Shown: one piece after another, positions 1 through 7,047 of the stretch
Numbering within the stretch: the stretch's first letter is position 1
Layout of the letters: every line of letters starts with the position of its first letter
From: Nitrospirota bacterium
Lineage (GTDB): Bacteria; Nitrospinota; Nitrospinia; Nitrospinales; Nitrospinaceae
DNA length: 7,259 nt
Direction of reading: 5' to 3'
Assembly (NCBI GenBank): GCA_030600405.1
Contig: JAUVMD010000055.1
Location: 1 to 7,259, forward strand
The notes under the pieces: generated by a model
The model's input: the letters and a program-made list of their open reading frames with translations, nothing else
What the model was told of the DNA's origin: nothing
Database searches by the model: none
Position numbers and translations under genes: made by a program

Positions 1-602
<602 letters not shown>

Positions 603-634
603 ATCAGTGTCCATTGAAACGATTAGTTCGGATT

Positions 635-1402
635 CTACTTTTCGAGAAATCTTTCGATTTTTTCCAAATCTTCAACCCGATCTACACCCATAGAGATTTT
701 CCCAGTAATCTCCACTTGGATAGAATATCCATGCTCAAGTATTCGAAGTTGCTCCAGTTTTTCCAATTGCTCGATCGGGGAAGGATTCATTCGGGTAAAT
801 TCCAACAGGAACGACCGGGTATAGGCGTAAAGTCCAATATGTCTAAAAACCCGGCTCACCCCTTCTTCTTTGACTTTGGAAATACTTTCCGGCAATCCGT
901 TCTTCCATGCGTCACGGTGAAAGGGAATAGCTGACCGGGAAAAATAGAGCGCTCTTCCCTTTTGATCCGTAACCACTTTGACCACATTGGGGTCGATGAT
1001 TTCATCCGATTCGTGAACAGCCATCATCAGCGTTGCTACGTTCAAAGTGGGATTCTTGTCGAGGCAATCAATCACCTGATCAATATTTTCAGGAGGAATG
1101 AGAGGCTCATCCCCCTGAACATTGACTACAATATCACAATTCAGCCCGGATGCCACCTCCGCAATACGGTCCGACCCGGTGGCATGATCCTGGGAGGTCA
1201 TGACCGCTTTACCACCGAACCCGGTCACTGCATCCAAAATCCGGTCATCATCTGTCGCCACAATAACTTCCGATATTCGAGAAGCCTTTTGAACCTGCTC
1301 CACCACCCATTGGATCATGGGTTTATTTTTGATTTGAGCCAGAGGCTTGCCGGGAAACCGGGTCGATGACCACCGGGCTGGAATAATGGCGACCACTTTC
1401 AT
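635..1402 (-). CDS. kdsB: 3-deoxy-manno-octulosonate cytidylyltransferase (CMP-KDO synthetase)
   Basis: KdsB transfers CMP from CTP to KDO, giving CMP-KDO, the activated sugar used for the LPS inner core; it acts in the cytoplasm. The 255 residues match the family length (about 245-260). Signatures visible are IIPARWSSTRFPGKPL (residues 6-21, nucleotide-binding loop), TGSDRIAE (75-82), NVQGDEPLI (94-102, with D98 as probable metal ligand), RALYFSRSAIP (150-160), HIGLYAYTRSFLLEF (188-202), EQLEQLRILEHGY (spread over 211-226) and GVDRVEDLE (239-247, D241 the second probable metal ligand). The ATG start fits the family N-terminus, but no Shine-Dalgarno precedes it, and a hairpin occupies the bases just upstream. 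It lies 65 bases after the lipoprotein gene and 43 bases before pyrG. It is a sound marker of an LPS-bearing organism. Confidence 0.97.
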   Translation of the reverse strand: MKVVAIIPARWSSTRFPGKPLAQIKNKPMIQWVVEQVQKASRISEVIVATDDDRILDAVTGFGGKAVMTSQDHATGSDRIAEVASGLNCDIVVNVQGDEPLIPPENIDQVIDCLDKNPTLNVATLMMAVHESDEIIDPNVVKVVTDQKGRALYFSRSAIPFHRDAWKNGLPESISKVKEEGVSRVFRHIGLYAYTRSFLLEFTRMNPSPIEQLEKLEQLRILEHGYSIQVEITGKISMGVDRVEDLEKIERFLEK

Positions 1403-1413
1403 GGAGAATTCAA

Positions 1414-1440
1414 AACCCGTTGGCTTTCAAGCCTAGGGTT
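1414..1440 (-). terminator. Hairpin between lipoprotein gene and kdsB, weak terminator or leader structure
   Basis: On the minus strand AACCC (1440-1436) pairs with GGGTT (1418-1414), and inside it GGCT pairs with AGCC around a TGAA loop. Only a short TTTT run follows, so termination would be partial at best. The structure ends 11 bases before the kdsB ATG, where a ribosome-binding site would normally lie. It could be a weak terminator for the lipoprotein transcript, or a fold that affects kdsB translation. Confidence 0.4.
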
Positions 1441-1467
1441 GGAAAGTAAAAGAATAGGAAATTAAAA

Positions 1468-2508
1468 CTACTTGATTTCCATCAACTGTCTTTCAATCTT
1501 CTGACGGACCTCGGAGGGAGGATTGCCTTTCAATGCCACTTCCAGAGCATCCAATGCTCTTCCGGTATCGCCTTTTTTCTGATAGCAAACCCCCAGCATG
1601 TAGCGCGCATCGTGGACTTTGTTACCGTCAGGATACTGAGTCAGCACGGTTTTAAATTGTTTGATGGCATCGTCATACATATCCAACTTCATATAATTAC
1701 TGCCTATCCAGAAAACAACATTATCCTTGAGGTTTTGAGGAGGATTGCCCAGGCTCATTTCCTGAAATAACAAAATCGACTCATCATATTTGCCGGCCTT
1801 ATACGCGGCCAATGCTTGATCATATTCTTTGGGTGTTCCGGAAAGTTTGGGGTACCGTCTCATCGGCTTGGCTTTTTGAATGGACTTGGTCTGCCTGGAA
1901 GCCATGGGAGCATTTTTAAGAGTGGCGATTTCATCATTCAACCGGTTAATTTCAAATTTAAGAGATTGGATTTCCGCATTAACTGTATGAGACCCTGCCC
2001 CCGCGGACAGCGAAGCATCCAGCCGCTCCTGCGTCGCAGCCAACCTCGGTTCCAAATTATTCACGATCTTCTGCAGCTCCTGTACCCGGAACATCAATTC
2101 ATCCTGCTGAATACGTAGAGTGGTGACATCCACTTTTAATTCTTCCTTGTCGGTTTTTTGATCCACACTGGCGAAACCTCCGCCAGAACTGATCACGCCA
2201 CTCCTCTGTTCAATTTTTGCTGGCGGTTGTGACATCGTTTTTGGTGCGGATTGAGCCTTTGGTTCATCCCCAAAAAAGGAATCCTCTTCACTCAGAGTGG
2301 TGGGAGCAGCCTGAGGCTCCGCTTCTTTTTTGCCGGGAGGCACATCTTCCTTTGAGGATTCAAATTCGCTTCCGAAATCTTCTTCAAAAAATAAATCTTC
2401 ATCCTCTTTATCATCACTCCAGGGCATGTAACTGCACCCCGCTAGGGTTAGCGAAGCAATGAAAATGGATACCGAGACAAATTTAAAACTGCTTTTAACG
2501 AATAACAT
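1468..2508 (-). CDS. Outer-membrane lipoprotein with coiled coil and C-terminal TPR repeats (CpoB/YbgF-like)
   Basis: A 346-residue lipoprotein. Residues 1-24 form a signal peptide ending in LTLAG before C25, a clear lipobox; serine at +2 favours the outer membrane under the E. coli sorting rule. Residues 32-56 are very acidic (13 of 26 residues from 31 to 56 are Asp or Glu) and contain DLFFEED; a similar EEDSFFGDE occurs at 74-82. A Pro/Ala/Gln-rich linker follows to about 115. Residues 120-198 look like a coiled coil (heptad-like LRIQQDELMFRVQELQ, and later INRLNDEIATL). Residues 225-346 are TPR-like: EYDQALAAYKAGKYDESILLF, then FWIGSNYMKLDMYDDAIKQF and ARYMLGVCYQKKGDTGRAL. Coiled coil plus C-terminal TPR is the CpoB/YbgF plan, a periplasmic partner of Tol-Pal and peptidoglycan synthesis. 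However, no tol or pal gene is present here and CpoB is usually not a lipoprotein, so a BamD-like or generic TPR scaffold remains possible. The exact role is unknown. Confidence 0.87.
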   Translation of the reverse strand: MLFVKSSFKFVSVSIFIASLTLAGCSYMPWSDDKEDEDLFFEEDFGSEFESSKEDVPPGKKEAEPQAAPTTLSEEDSFFGDEPKAQSAPKTMSQPPAKIEQRSGVISSGGGFASVDQKTDKEELKVDVTTLRIQQDELMFRVQELQKIVNNLEPRLAATQERLDASLSAGAGSHTVNAEIQSLKFEINRLNDEIATLKNAPMASRQTKSIQKAKPMRRYPKLSGTPKEYDQALAAYKAGKYDESILLFQEMSLGNPPQNLKDNVVFWIGSNYMKLDMYDDAIKQFKTVLTQYPDGNKVHDARYMLGVCYQKKGDTGRALDALEVALKGNPPSEVRQKIERQLMEIK

Positions 2509-2509
2509 G

Positions 2510-2518
2510 ACTTCCCCC
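2510..2518 (-). promoter_or_regulatory. Purine-rich ribosome-binding site of the lipoprotein gene
   Basis: GGGGGAAGT lies immediately before the ATG at 2506-2508. It is one of only two starts in the window with a recognisable G-rich Shine-Dalgarno; its spacing is short. Confidence 0.5.
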
Positions 2519-2598
2519 AGTAAATGGAAAACGGCCTTCTCTTTTAGACCCCATCCGAAACTATGAATTTTATTTACCCCATCGGCAAAATCTCCGAA

Positions 2599-2627
2599 AT
2601 TGTAACAATTTATGCAGAATTATACAA
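2599..2627 (-). promoter_or_regulatory. Predicted sigma70-type promoter of the lipoprotein-kdsB-pyrG unit
   Basis: On the minus strand TTGTAT (2627-2622) is followed by a 17-base spacer and TACAAT (2604-2599). The TACAAT is preceded by TG one base upstream, giving an extended -10. The -10 matches consensus at five of six bases and the -35 at three of six. It begins directly after the desulfurase stop codon (2628-2630) and would leave a leader of about 80 bases before the lipoprotein ATG. Start-site mapping would decide. Confidence 0.55.
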
Positions 2628-3803
2628 TCACTTGGGGGCAACCCCCGCAGAAAACCCGGTTTTTGAACGGATTTCAAAAACTGCTTTCTCCAGAGCATCA
2701 GCCACTCGCTCCATTTCCTCCGGACAGTTTCCCCGGCCCAGGCTGATTCTAATGGTCTGAGCCATTTCATTTTCCGGAACAGCCATCGCCTCCAACACTC
2801 CCGAAGGTAAAATCGATCCCGAACTGCAGGCGGTCCCGGTAGAAACGAAAATACCCGCTAGATCAAGGTGAATCATTAAAGGCTGGCTTTCCACACCATC
2901 AAACCCTAAATACAGGGTATTAGGGAGATAAAATTTTGGATGGCCATAAAATCGCACACCGGGGACACATGATTCAATTTGCTGGCGTAGGCCGCTACGA
3001 AGTTGGGAAACATGGGAGCGATCCGACTCCAGCCGGGATTGGGCGATTTCGGCCGCTTTTCCCAAACCCACAATTCCCGGGACATTTTCCGTCCCTCCCC
3101 TTCTCTTTTTTTCCTGACCGCCCCCAGAGATCAGGGGAGCCAAAGGTGGTGTTCCCCGGCGAATATAAAGGGCTCCCACTCCCTTGGGGCCGTACATTTT
3201 GTGAGCAGATAGGGAAAGCAGGTCCACCGGCAGATTTTGAGTGTTCACTGCGATTTTGGCCACGGTCTGAACGGCATCGGTGTGAAACAACACTCCCCGG
3301 GCTCTGGCCAGTTCTCCGATTTCCTCAATGGGTTGCAGTGTTCCCACTTCACTGTTGCCATGCTGGAGGGTGATCAACGTGGTGTCGTCTGTAATCATGT
3401 CCGCCAACGCGGCGCCATCGATTCGCCCATAGGAATCGACCGGAATGTAACCGATGGTAAAGCCCTCTTTCTGCAATTCTTCGCAGGTGTTCAAAACTGC
3501 CGGATGCTCCACGCGGCTGGTGATGATGTGGTTGCCCTTATCCTTAAGAGCACGGACCGTTCCGGTGATGGCCAGATTATCCGATTCCGTGCCTCCGCTG
3601 GTGAAAGTGATTTCTGCGGGATGCGCGCCGATCAACGCGGCCACCTGCTCTCTAGCCAGATCCAAACAAACGCGGGCTGCACGGCCCTGGGCATGAGCGC
3701 TGGAAGGATTGCCGAAAACGTCCCGGTAATTGGGAAGCATGGCTTCCAAAACCCTCTTATCGACGGGAGTGGTGGCATTATGATCCAAATATATCTGCCG
3801 CAT
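2628..3803 (-). CDS. nifS: Cysteine desulfurase, NifS/IscS family (PLP-dependent)
   Basis: A class-V PLP enzyme that takes sulfur from L-cysteine as an enzyme-bound persulfide, for Fe-S clusters, tRNA thiolation or other sulfur transfer; cytoplasmic. From ATG at 3801-3803 the protein has 391 residues, usual for the family. Signatures: YLDHNATTPVD at the N-terminus, FTSGGTESDNLAI, VEHPAV with H100 stacking on PLP, SLSAHKMYGPKG with K202 as the PLP lysine, GGGQEKKRRGGTENVPGIVG, and STGTACSSGS with C326 as the persulfide cysteine. All catalytic residues are present. A TTG four codons upstream (3813-3815) is possible, but it lies behind a T-rich stretch with no ribosome-binding site, while the ATG follows an A-rich GAAAAGAA and matches the family start. 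It lies 46 bases after cysE and is probably cotranscribed. No iscU, iscA or nifU is visible, so whether it works in Fe-S assembly cannot be told here. Confidence 0.95.
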   Translation of the reverse strand: MRQIYLDHNATTPVDKRVLEAMLPNYRDVFGNPSSAHAQGRAARVCLDLAREQVAALIGAHPAEITFTSGGTESDNLAITGTVRALKDKGNHIITSRVEHPAVLNTCEELQKEGFTIGYIPVDSYGRIDGAALADMITDDTTLITLQHGNSEVGTLQPIEEIGELARARGVLFHTDAVQTVAKIAVNTQNLPVDLLSLSAHKMYGPKGVGALYIRRGTPPLAPLISGGGQEKKRRGGTENVPGIVGLGKAAEIAQSRLESDRSHVSQLRSGLRQQIESCVPGVRFYGHPKFYLPNTLYLGFDGVESQPLMIHLDLAGIFVSTGTACSSGSILPSGVLEAMAVPENEMAQTIRISLGRGNCPEEMERVADALEKAVFEIRSKTGFSAGVAPK

Positions 3804-3849
3804 ATTTCTTTTCAAAAAAAATTATTTAAAAACCGGAAAGGAATGAATA

Positions 3850-4578
3850 TCAACTGTCGTTGGAGGCTTTTTTCATGCCGGTCTTTTTGAGAGGAACCGG
3901 TTCAAGGGATGGGGGCGTTTCCTCTTCCGTAGATTCCAATTCCACCGCATCCTTGAGCGAACGAATATCTTTTTCCATTTGAGGGAGGCGGTCCAACACA
4001 ACTTCGATGGCCTGCGCCATAGGATCGGAGAAAGTCTCTTCCAGATCTTCAAAATCGGCCGAAATTCCGGAAAATACCACGCGTCCCGGAACTCCGATGA
4101 CCGTGGAATATTCAGGAACCGATTGCACCACGACGGACCCGGAACCGATTTTACTGTTGTTGCCCACCGTCACCGGACCCAGCACCTGCGCACCCGCGCC
4201 AATGACGACATTGTCGCAGATGGTGGGGTGCCGCTTGCCTTTTTTCATGCTGAGTCCGCCCAGGGTGACGCCATGATACATAAAAACATTGTCGCCAATT
4301 TCCGAAGTTTCCCCAATCACCACGCCCATACCGTGATCGATGAAAAATTTTCGGCCGATTTTCGCGGCAGGATGAATTTCAATACCGGTCAGCCACCGAA
4401 CTAGATAGGAAAACAGGCGGGCAATCAGCTTGATATTGTGATTCCAGAGCCAATGATTGAAGCGGTAGGCCATCAAGGCGTGCACGCCGGGATAACAGAT
4501 GAGAACCTCCCAGAAATGCCGGGCTGCCGGATCCTTCTTCATGGCTTCTTGAATATCTTCTTTAATTTGCACTAGCAT
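3850..4578 (-). CDS. cysE: Serine O-acetyltransferase (short, EpsC-type CysE)
   Basis: Transfers acetyl from acetyl-CoA to L-serine, giving O-acetylserine for cysteine synthesis. The 242-residue protein is the short form, lacking most of the N-terminal helical domain of E. coli CysE. Residues 1-65 are helical ([24 protein letters not shown]). Residues 66-168 form the left-handed beta helix of hexapeptide repeats: [23 protein letters not shown] with the D81-H82 catalytic pair, GVTLGG, GKRHPTI (H117), [23 protein letters not shown], and VIGVPGRVV closing it. A helix follows ([20 protein letters not shown]), then a tail rich in Glu, Pro and Lys ending NDS. The terminal isoleucine that binds CysK in E. 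coli is absent. No strong Shine-Dalgarno is seen. It has its own predicted promoter after the scpA terminator and is followed 46 bases later by a cysteine desulfurase, so the pair makes a cysteine precursor and then mobilises cysteine sulfur. Confidence 0.95.
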   Translation of the reverse strand: MLVQIKEDIQEAMKKDPAARHFWEVLICYPGVHALMAYRFNHWLWNHNIKLIARLFSYLVRWLTGIEIHPAAKIGRKFFIDHGMGVVIGETSEIGDNVFMYHGVTLGGLSMKKGKRHPTICDNVVIGAGAQVLGPVTVGNNSKIGSGSVVVQSVPEYSTVIGVPGRVVFSGISADFEDLEETFSDPMAQAIEVVLDRLPQMEKDIRSLKDAVELESTEEETPPSLEPVPLKKTGMKKASNDS

Positions 4579-4620
4579 CGCTTCAAAGTCTCAATTAACA
4601 AGGAAATGCCTATAAAGTGT

Positions 4621-4651
4621 ATTATATTCCTCCAGCCGGGGCAATGGGCAA
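4621..4651 (-). promoter_or_regulatory. Predicted promoter of the cysE-desulfurase unit
   Basis: A perfect TATAAT (4626-4621, minus strand) lies 42 bases before the cysE ATG and downstream of the scpA terminator. The best -35 is TTGCCC (4651-4646) with a 19-base spacer, which is long; GCCCAT would fit at 17 bases but is a poor match. The -10 is convincing, the -35 is not. Confidence 0.5.
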
Positions 4652-4681
4652 TAAAAAACCCCAGAAAGTCACAATCTGGGG
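4651..4681 (-). terminator. Intrinsic terminator after scpA
   Basis: On the minus strand CCCCAGA (4681-4675), a nine-base loop, TCTGGGG (4665-4659) and then TTTTTTAT. This is a perfect seven-base GC-rich stem followed directly by a U-tract, the classic rho-independent form. It lies 28 bases after the scpA stop and closes the HAD-rsmE-scpA unit. There is no T-tract on the plus side, so it works in one direction. Confidence 0.88.
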
Positions 4682-4709
4682 CAACGGCTGGAATACTAGG
4701 GGATGTTGT

Positions 4710-5498
4710 TCAAATGGCTTCAGGATTCAGTTCGGAGTCTATTTCCGATTCGATGTAATCTTTGAGGGCTTCTTGCTGGGTTTCCCGGTCGGCGGTGCGG
4801 TAGACGCGAATGGTCTCGAATTGACTCCCCTGTTGCACACGAATGAGGGCCATGCGCATCAACTCCAGGAGGGCCAGAAAAGTCACAATGATTTCCTGCT
4901 TGGATTCGTTCTCGGCAAACAGCGATTCAAACGTGACGCTCTCATGCTCGTTCAGAGTATCCAACACACGATTGACGCGTTCTGAAACGGAAAGCGTGGT
5001 GATTTTGATTTCGAAATCTTCTTTAAATGTCCTTTGGCTCAAGACCTGCTTGAAGGCACTGAACAAATCGAACACCGTGGCGTCGACGATGATTTCCTCT
5101 TCGCCCTCCTCGATCTGAATTTCACTTCCCCGGGAAAACAGTTGTTGCCGTTCATACTCCAGTTGACGGAGGTCCCCAGCGGCGCTTTTGTATCGCTGGT
5201 ATTCCATAAGCCTGCGGGTTAATTCGGCCCTGGGGTTGGTGCCATCTTCGCCGTCTTCGTCTTCGCCGTGGGAAGGCAGGAGCATTTTTGACTTGAGCCG
5301 GGTCAGTTCGGCGGCCATCACCAGGTATTCGCCGGCGAGTTCCAGGTTCAAGTCACTCATCAATTCCATATAGTTTAAATACTGGCGGGAAATTTCCGAC
5401 ACGGGGATATCGTGAATATCCATTTTCTGCTCCTTGATCAGGTGCAGAAGCAGATCGAGCGGCCCTTCAAAAATGTCGAGTTTGAGTTGATAGGTCAT
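4710..5498 (-). CDS. scpA: Segregation and condensation protein A (ScpA, kleisin)
   Basis: ScpA is the kleisin subunit that bridges the SMC dimer and recruits ScpB, organising and segregating the chromosome. The 262 residues are normal for the family. The N-terminus carries the hallmark FEGPLDLLLHLIKEQKMDI (residues 10-28), followed by the conserved helix ISRQYLNYM and the region EYLVMAAELTRLKSKMLLP (57-75). A very acidic linker (GEDEDGEDG, about 78-86; EEGEEEI, 130-136) joins this to the C-terminal winged helix (about 170-235), which binds the SMC head. The gene follows rsmE by 61 bases. It ends 28 bases before a strong terminator, so the usual neighbour scpB is not on this transcript downstream and must lie elsewhere. 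Only a weak GGAA precedes the ATG. Confidence 0.94.
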   Translation of the reverse strand: MTYQLKLDIFEGPLDLLLHLIKEQKMDIHDIPVSEISRQYLNYMELMSDLNLELAGEYLVMAAELTRLKSKMLLPSHGEDEDGEDGTNPRAELTRRLMEYQRYKSAAGDLRQLEYERQQLFSRGSEIQIEEGEEEIIVDATVFDLFSAFKQVLSQRTFKEDFEIKITTLSVSERVNRVLDTLNEHESVTFESLFAENESKQEIIVTFLALLELMRMALIRVQQGSQFETIRVYRTADRETQQEALKDYIESEIDSELNPEAI

Positions 5499-5559
5499 AG
5501 GCGGGTTCCAAAAACTACATGCGACAATGTACCATCAATCCTACAGCGCACCAACCTCT

Positions 5560-6297
5560 TTATAAATCTCCCCAGCGGTGCTGGAGCAGGGACAGGATGA
5601 CCAGAGAGGCAGAATCGGCCTTCAGGAGCCGGGGACCGAGAGTCACTGTTTGAAATCCCTGTTGCTTAAGAAAATCTACTTCCTCTTCCGTCCAGCCGCC
5701 TTCGGGTCCGGCAAGAAAAGCAATGGAAGAAACAGAATCCGGCGAAATAATGTCCTGCAAGCGGGTTTTTTGTTCTTCTTCCCAGAAAACCAGTTTCAAA
5801 TCACAGTCGGACGATTGCTGACAAAACTCCTCAATCGACAACACCGTCGAGTGGATTTCGGGCACTCGGGACCGTCCGCACTGCTTGGACGCTTCTTCGG
5901 CGATGCGTTGCCAGCGCTGAGTGCGGTACGACTCAGACTCTTTCGCCAGACGGGCCACACAACGCTGGGTTCTGATCGCCACTATGGAGTGAACCCCTAA
6001 TTCAGTCGCTTTTCTCACCAGAAGGTCAAATGCATTGCCTTTAATCAGCGCCTGTCCCATCCGAATGTTGACAGGGGACTCGGTCTGCATGGCGGTTTTG
6101 GACAGGATTTTGCCCCGAACATAATCCCGCTCCACTTCCGCTAAAACAACCTCGTATTGAAACCCTTCGCCGTCGATAACCTCGACCCGGTCGCCGGGCT
6201 TCATTCTGAGAACCGTGCGAATGTGATTTACGTCGGGTCCCTTAATAGTCGCCGTCTTCTCAGAAAATCCGTCTGGAGAAACAAAGAAGCGGTGCAT
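5560..6297 (-). CDS. rsmE: 16S rRNA (uracil1498-N3)-methyltransferase RsmE
   Basis: RsmE is a SPOUT-class enzyme that uses S-adenosylmethionine to methylate N3 of U1498 in 16S rRNA of the small subunit. The 245 residues match the family. Residues 1-70 form the N-terminal PUA-like RNA-binding barrel (MHRFFV, HIRTVLRMKPGDRVEVIDGEG at 25-45). Residues 75-245 form the knotted methyltransferase domain: GQALIKGNAFDLLVRKATELGV (81-102), EEASKQCGRSRVPEI (134-148), AGPEGGWTEEEV (196-207) and LGPRLLKADSASLV (220-233), then the closing LLQHRWGDL. The usual RILRTETA knot motif reads RLLKADSA here, a conservative variation. The ATG is six bases after the HAD stop and has no Shine-Dalgarno, which suggests translation coupled to the HAD gene. 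Confidence 0.96.
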   Translation of the reverse strand: MHRFFVSPDGFSEKTATIKGPDVNHIRTVLRMKPGDRVEVIDGEGFQYEVVLAEVERDYVRGKILSKTAMQTESPVNIRMGQALIKGNAFDLLVRKATELGVHSIVAIRTQRCVARLAKESESYRTQRWQRIAEEASKQCGRSRVPEIHSTVLSIEEFCQQSSDCDLKLVFWEEEQKTRLQDIISPDSVSSIAFLAGPEGGWTEEEVDFLKQQGFQTVTLGPRLLKADSASLVILSLLQHRWGDL

Positions 6298-6303
6298 GGC
6301 AGG

Positions 6304-7029
6304 TCAGGATTGAGTGGGAAGTGTTAAAAGTTCTGTCGCGGTTTTAATTTCGTAATCGGGAATCACATCCGAGGGCAAATCCTTCCCCTCCCGATTCAAC
6401 CAGGCGGTGGGCATACCCACACTTTGAGCGCCTACGACATCCGCATTCAAATTATCTCCGACAAATAAGACTTCCGCAGGGTCCAAATTCAATCGTGCCA
6501 GGGCCAGTTGAAAAATGGAGGGATGCGGTTTGCGGTACGGGACTTCCGAGGAATAAATGGAAAATTCAAAGTAAGGGTCCAGTTTCAACAACGACTGCTC
6601 ATAATCTTTCATGAAGCCGGGATTGGTGGTATTGGAAACGACGCCCATACGTATTCCGGCTTTCTGTAATGCGACGAGAGTCTCGATCATCTCCGGGTAA
6701 ACTTTTCGGTGGGAATAAATTTCATCATAATAAAGTTTCAGCAAATCCTCGAAGCGGACTTTTCCATTCAGATGAATATTGCTTTGAATCAAAAGAAAAT
6801 TGAGCACATGATCAAACCGGGCTTCCCGGTGGGTCGGCCGGGAAACCTCGATCATCCCGAAGAACAGGCGGTGGTACGTGTCATACCATTGTTGAAAGCC
6901 GGGAAGCACGAATTCTCGCTCCTCCAAATGATCATACACCCGTCTCAACGCCGTCCGGTCTTCTTCATTAACCAGATCGACCAGGGTATAGGCCCAGTCA
7001 AATAACACCGCTTTGTATGGAAAATTCAT
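6304..7029 (-). CDS. HAD-superfamily hydrolase with atypical motif I (DWAYT)
   Basis: A 241-residue haloacid dehalogenase-like protein, cytoplasmic, substrate unknown. Motif I is VLFDWAYTLVD with nucleophile D11 and T15, but the position two residues on, normally the acid/base aspartate, is A13. Residues about 18-110 form the helical C1 cap. Motif II is VVSNTTN (S132), motif III is VPYRKPHPSIF (K167), and motif IV is VGDNLNADVVGAQ (D192, D197). Apart from A13 the active site is complete and the overall plan resembles YjjG or phosphoglycolate-phosphatase-like enzymes. Alanine at this position is known in phosphonoacetaldehyde hydrolase, so a reaction other than plain phosphate-ester hydrolysis is possible; substitution in a weak or binding-only protein is the alternative. 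An in-frame TAA 18 bases upstream fixes the ATG. No Shine-Dalgarno is directly before it. It is first in a unit with rsmE and scpA. Confidence 0.9.
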   Translation of the reverse strand: MNFPYKAVLFDWAYTLVDLVNEEDRTALRRVYDHLEEREFVLPGFQQWYDTYHRLFFGMIEVSRPTHREARFDHVLNFLLIQSNIHLNGKVRFEDLLKLYYDEIYSHRKVYPEMIETLVALQKAGIRMGVVSNTTNPGFMKDYEQSLLKLDPYFEFSIYSSEVPYRKPHPSIFQLALARLNLDPAEVLFVGDNLNADVVGAQSVGMPTAWLNREGKDLPSDVIPDYEIKTATELLTLPTQS

Positions 7030-7047
7030 GCAATTAAAATTATCTTT

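Noticed and set aside
2563..2770. Small open frames on both strands around the desulfurase 3' end
   Set aside because: They overlap the conserved desulfurase C-terminus in other frames and show no start signals; the part outside the gene is better explained as promoter and leader.
3804..3815. A TTG start four codons upstream for the cysteine desulfurase
   Set aside because: No ribosome-binding site lies before it, and the ATG at 3801-3803 matches the usual family start.
3237..3890. A 217-codon open frame on the plus strand opposite the cysteine desulfurase
   Set aside because: It lies antisense to a gene with all catalytic motifs, has no recognisable domain or ribosome-binding site, and is a by-product of the desulfurase codon pattern.
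5578..6000. A 140-codon plus-strand open frame opposite rsmE
   Set aside because: It is the antisense shadow of a clear RsmE; there is no independent support.
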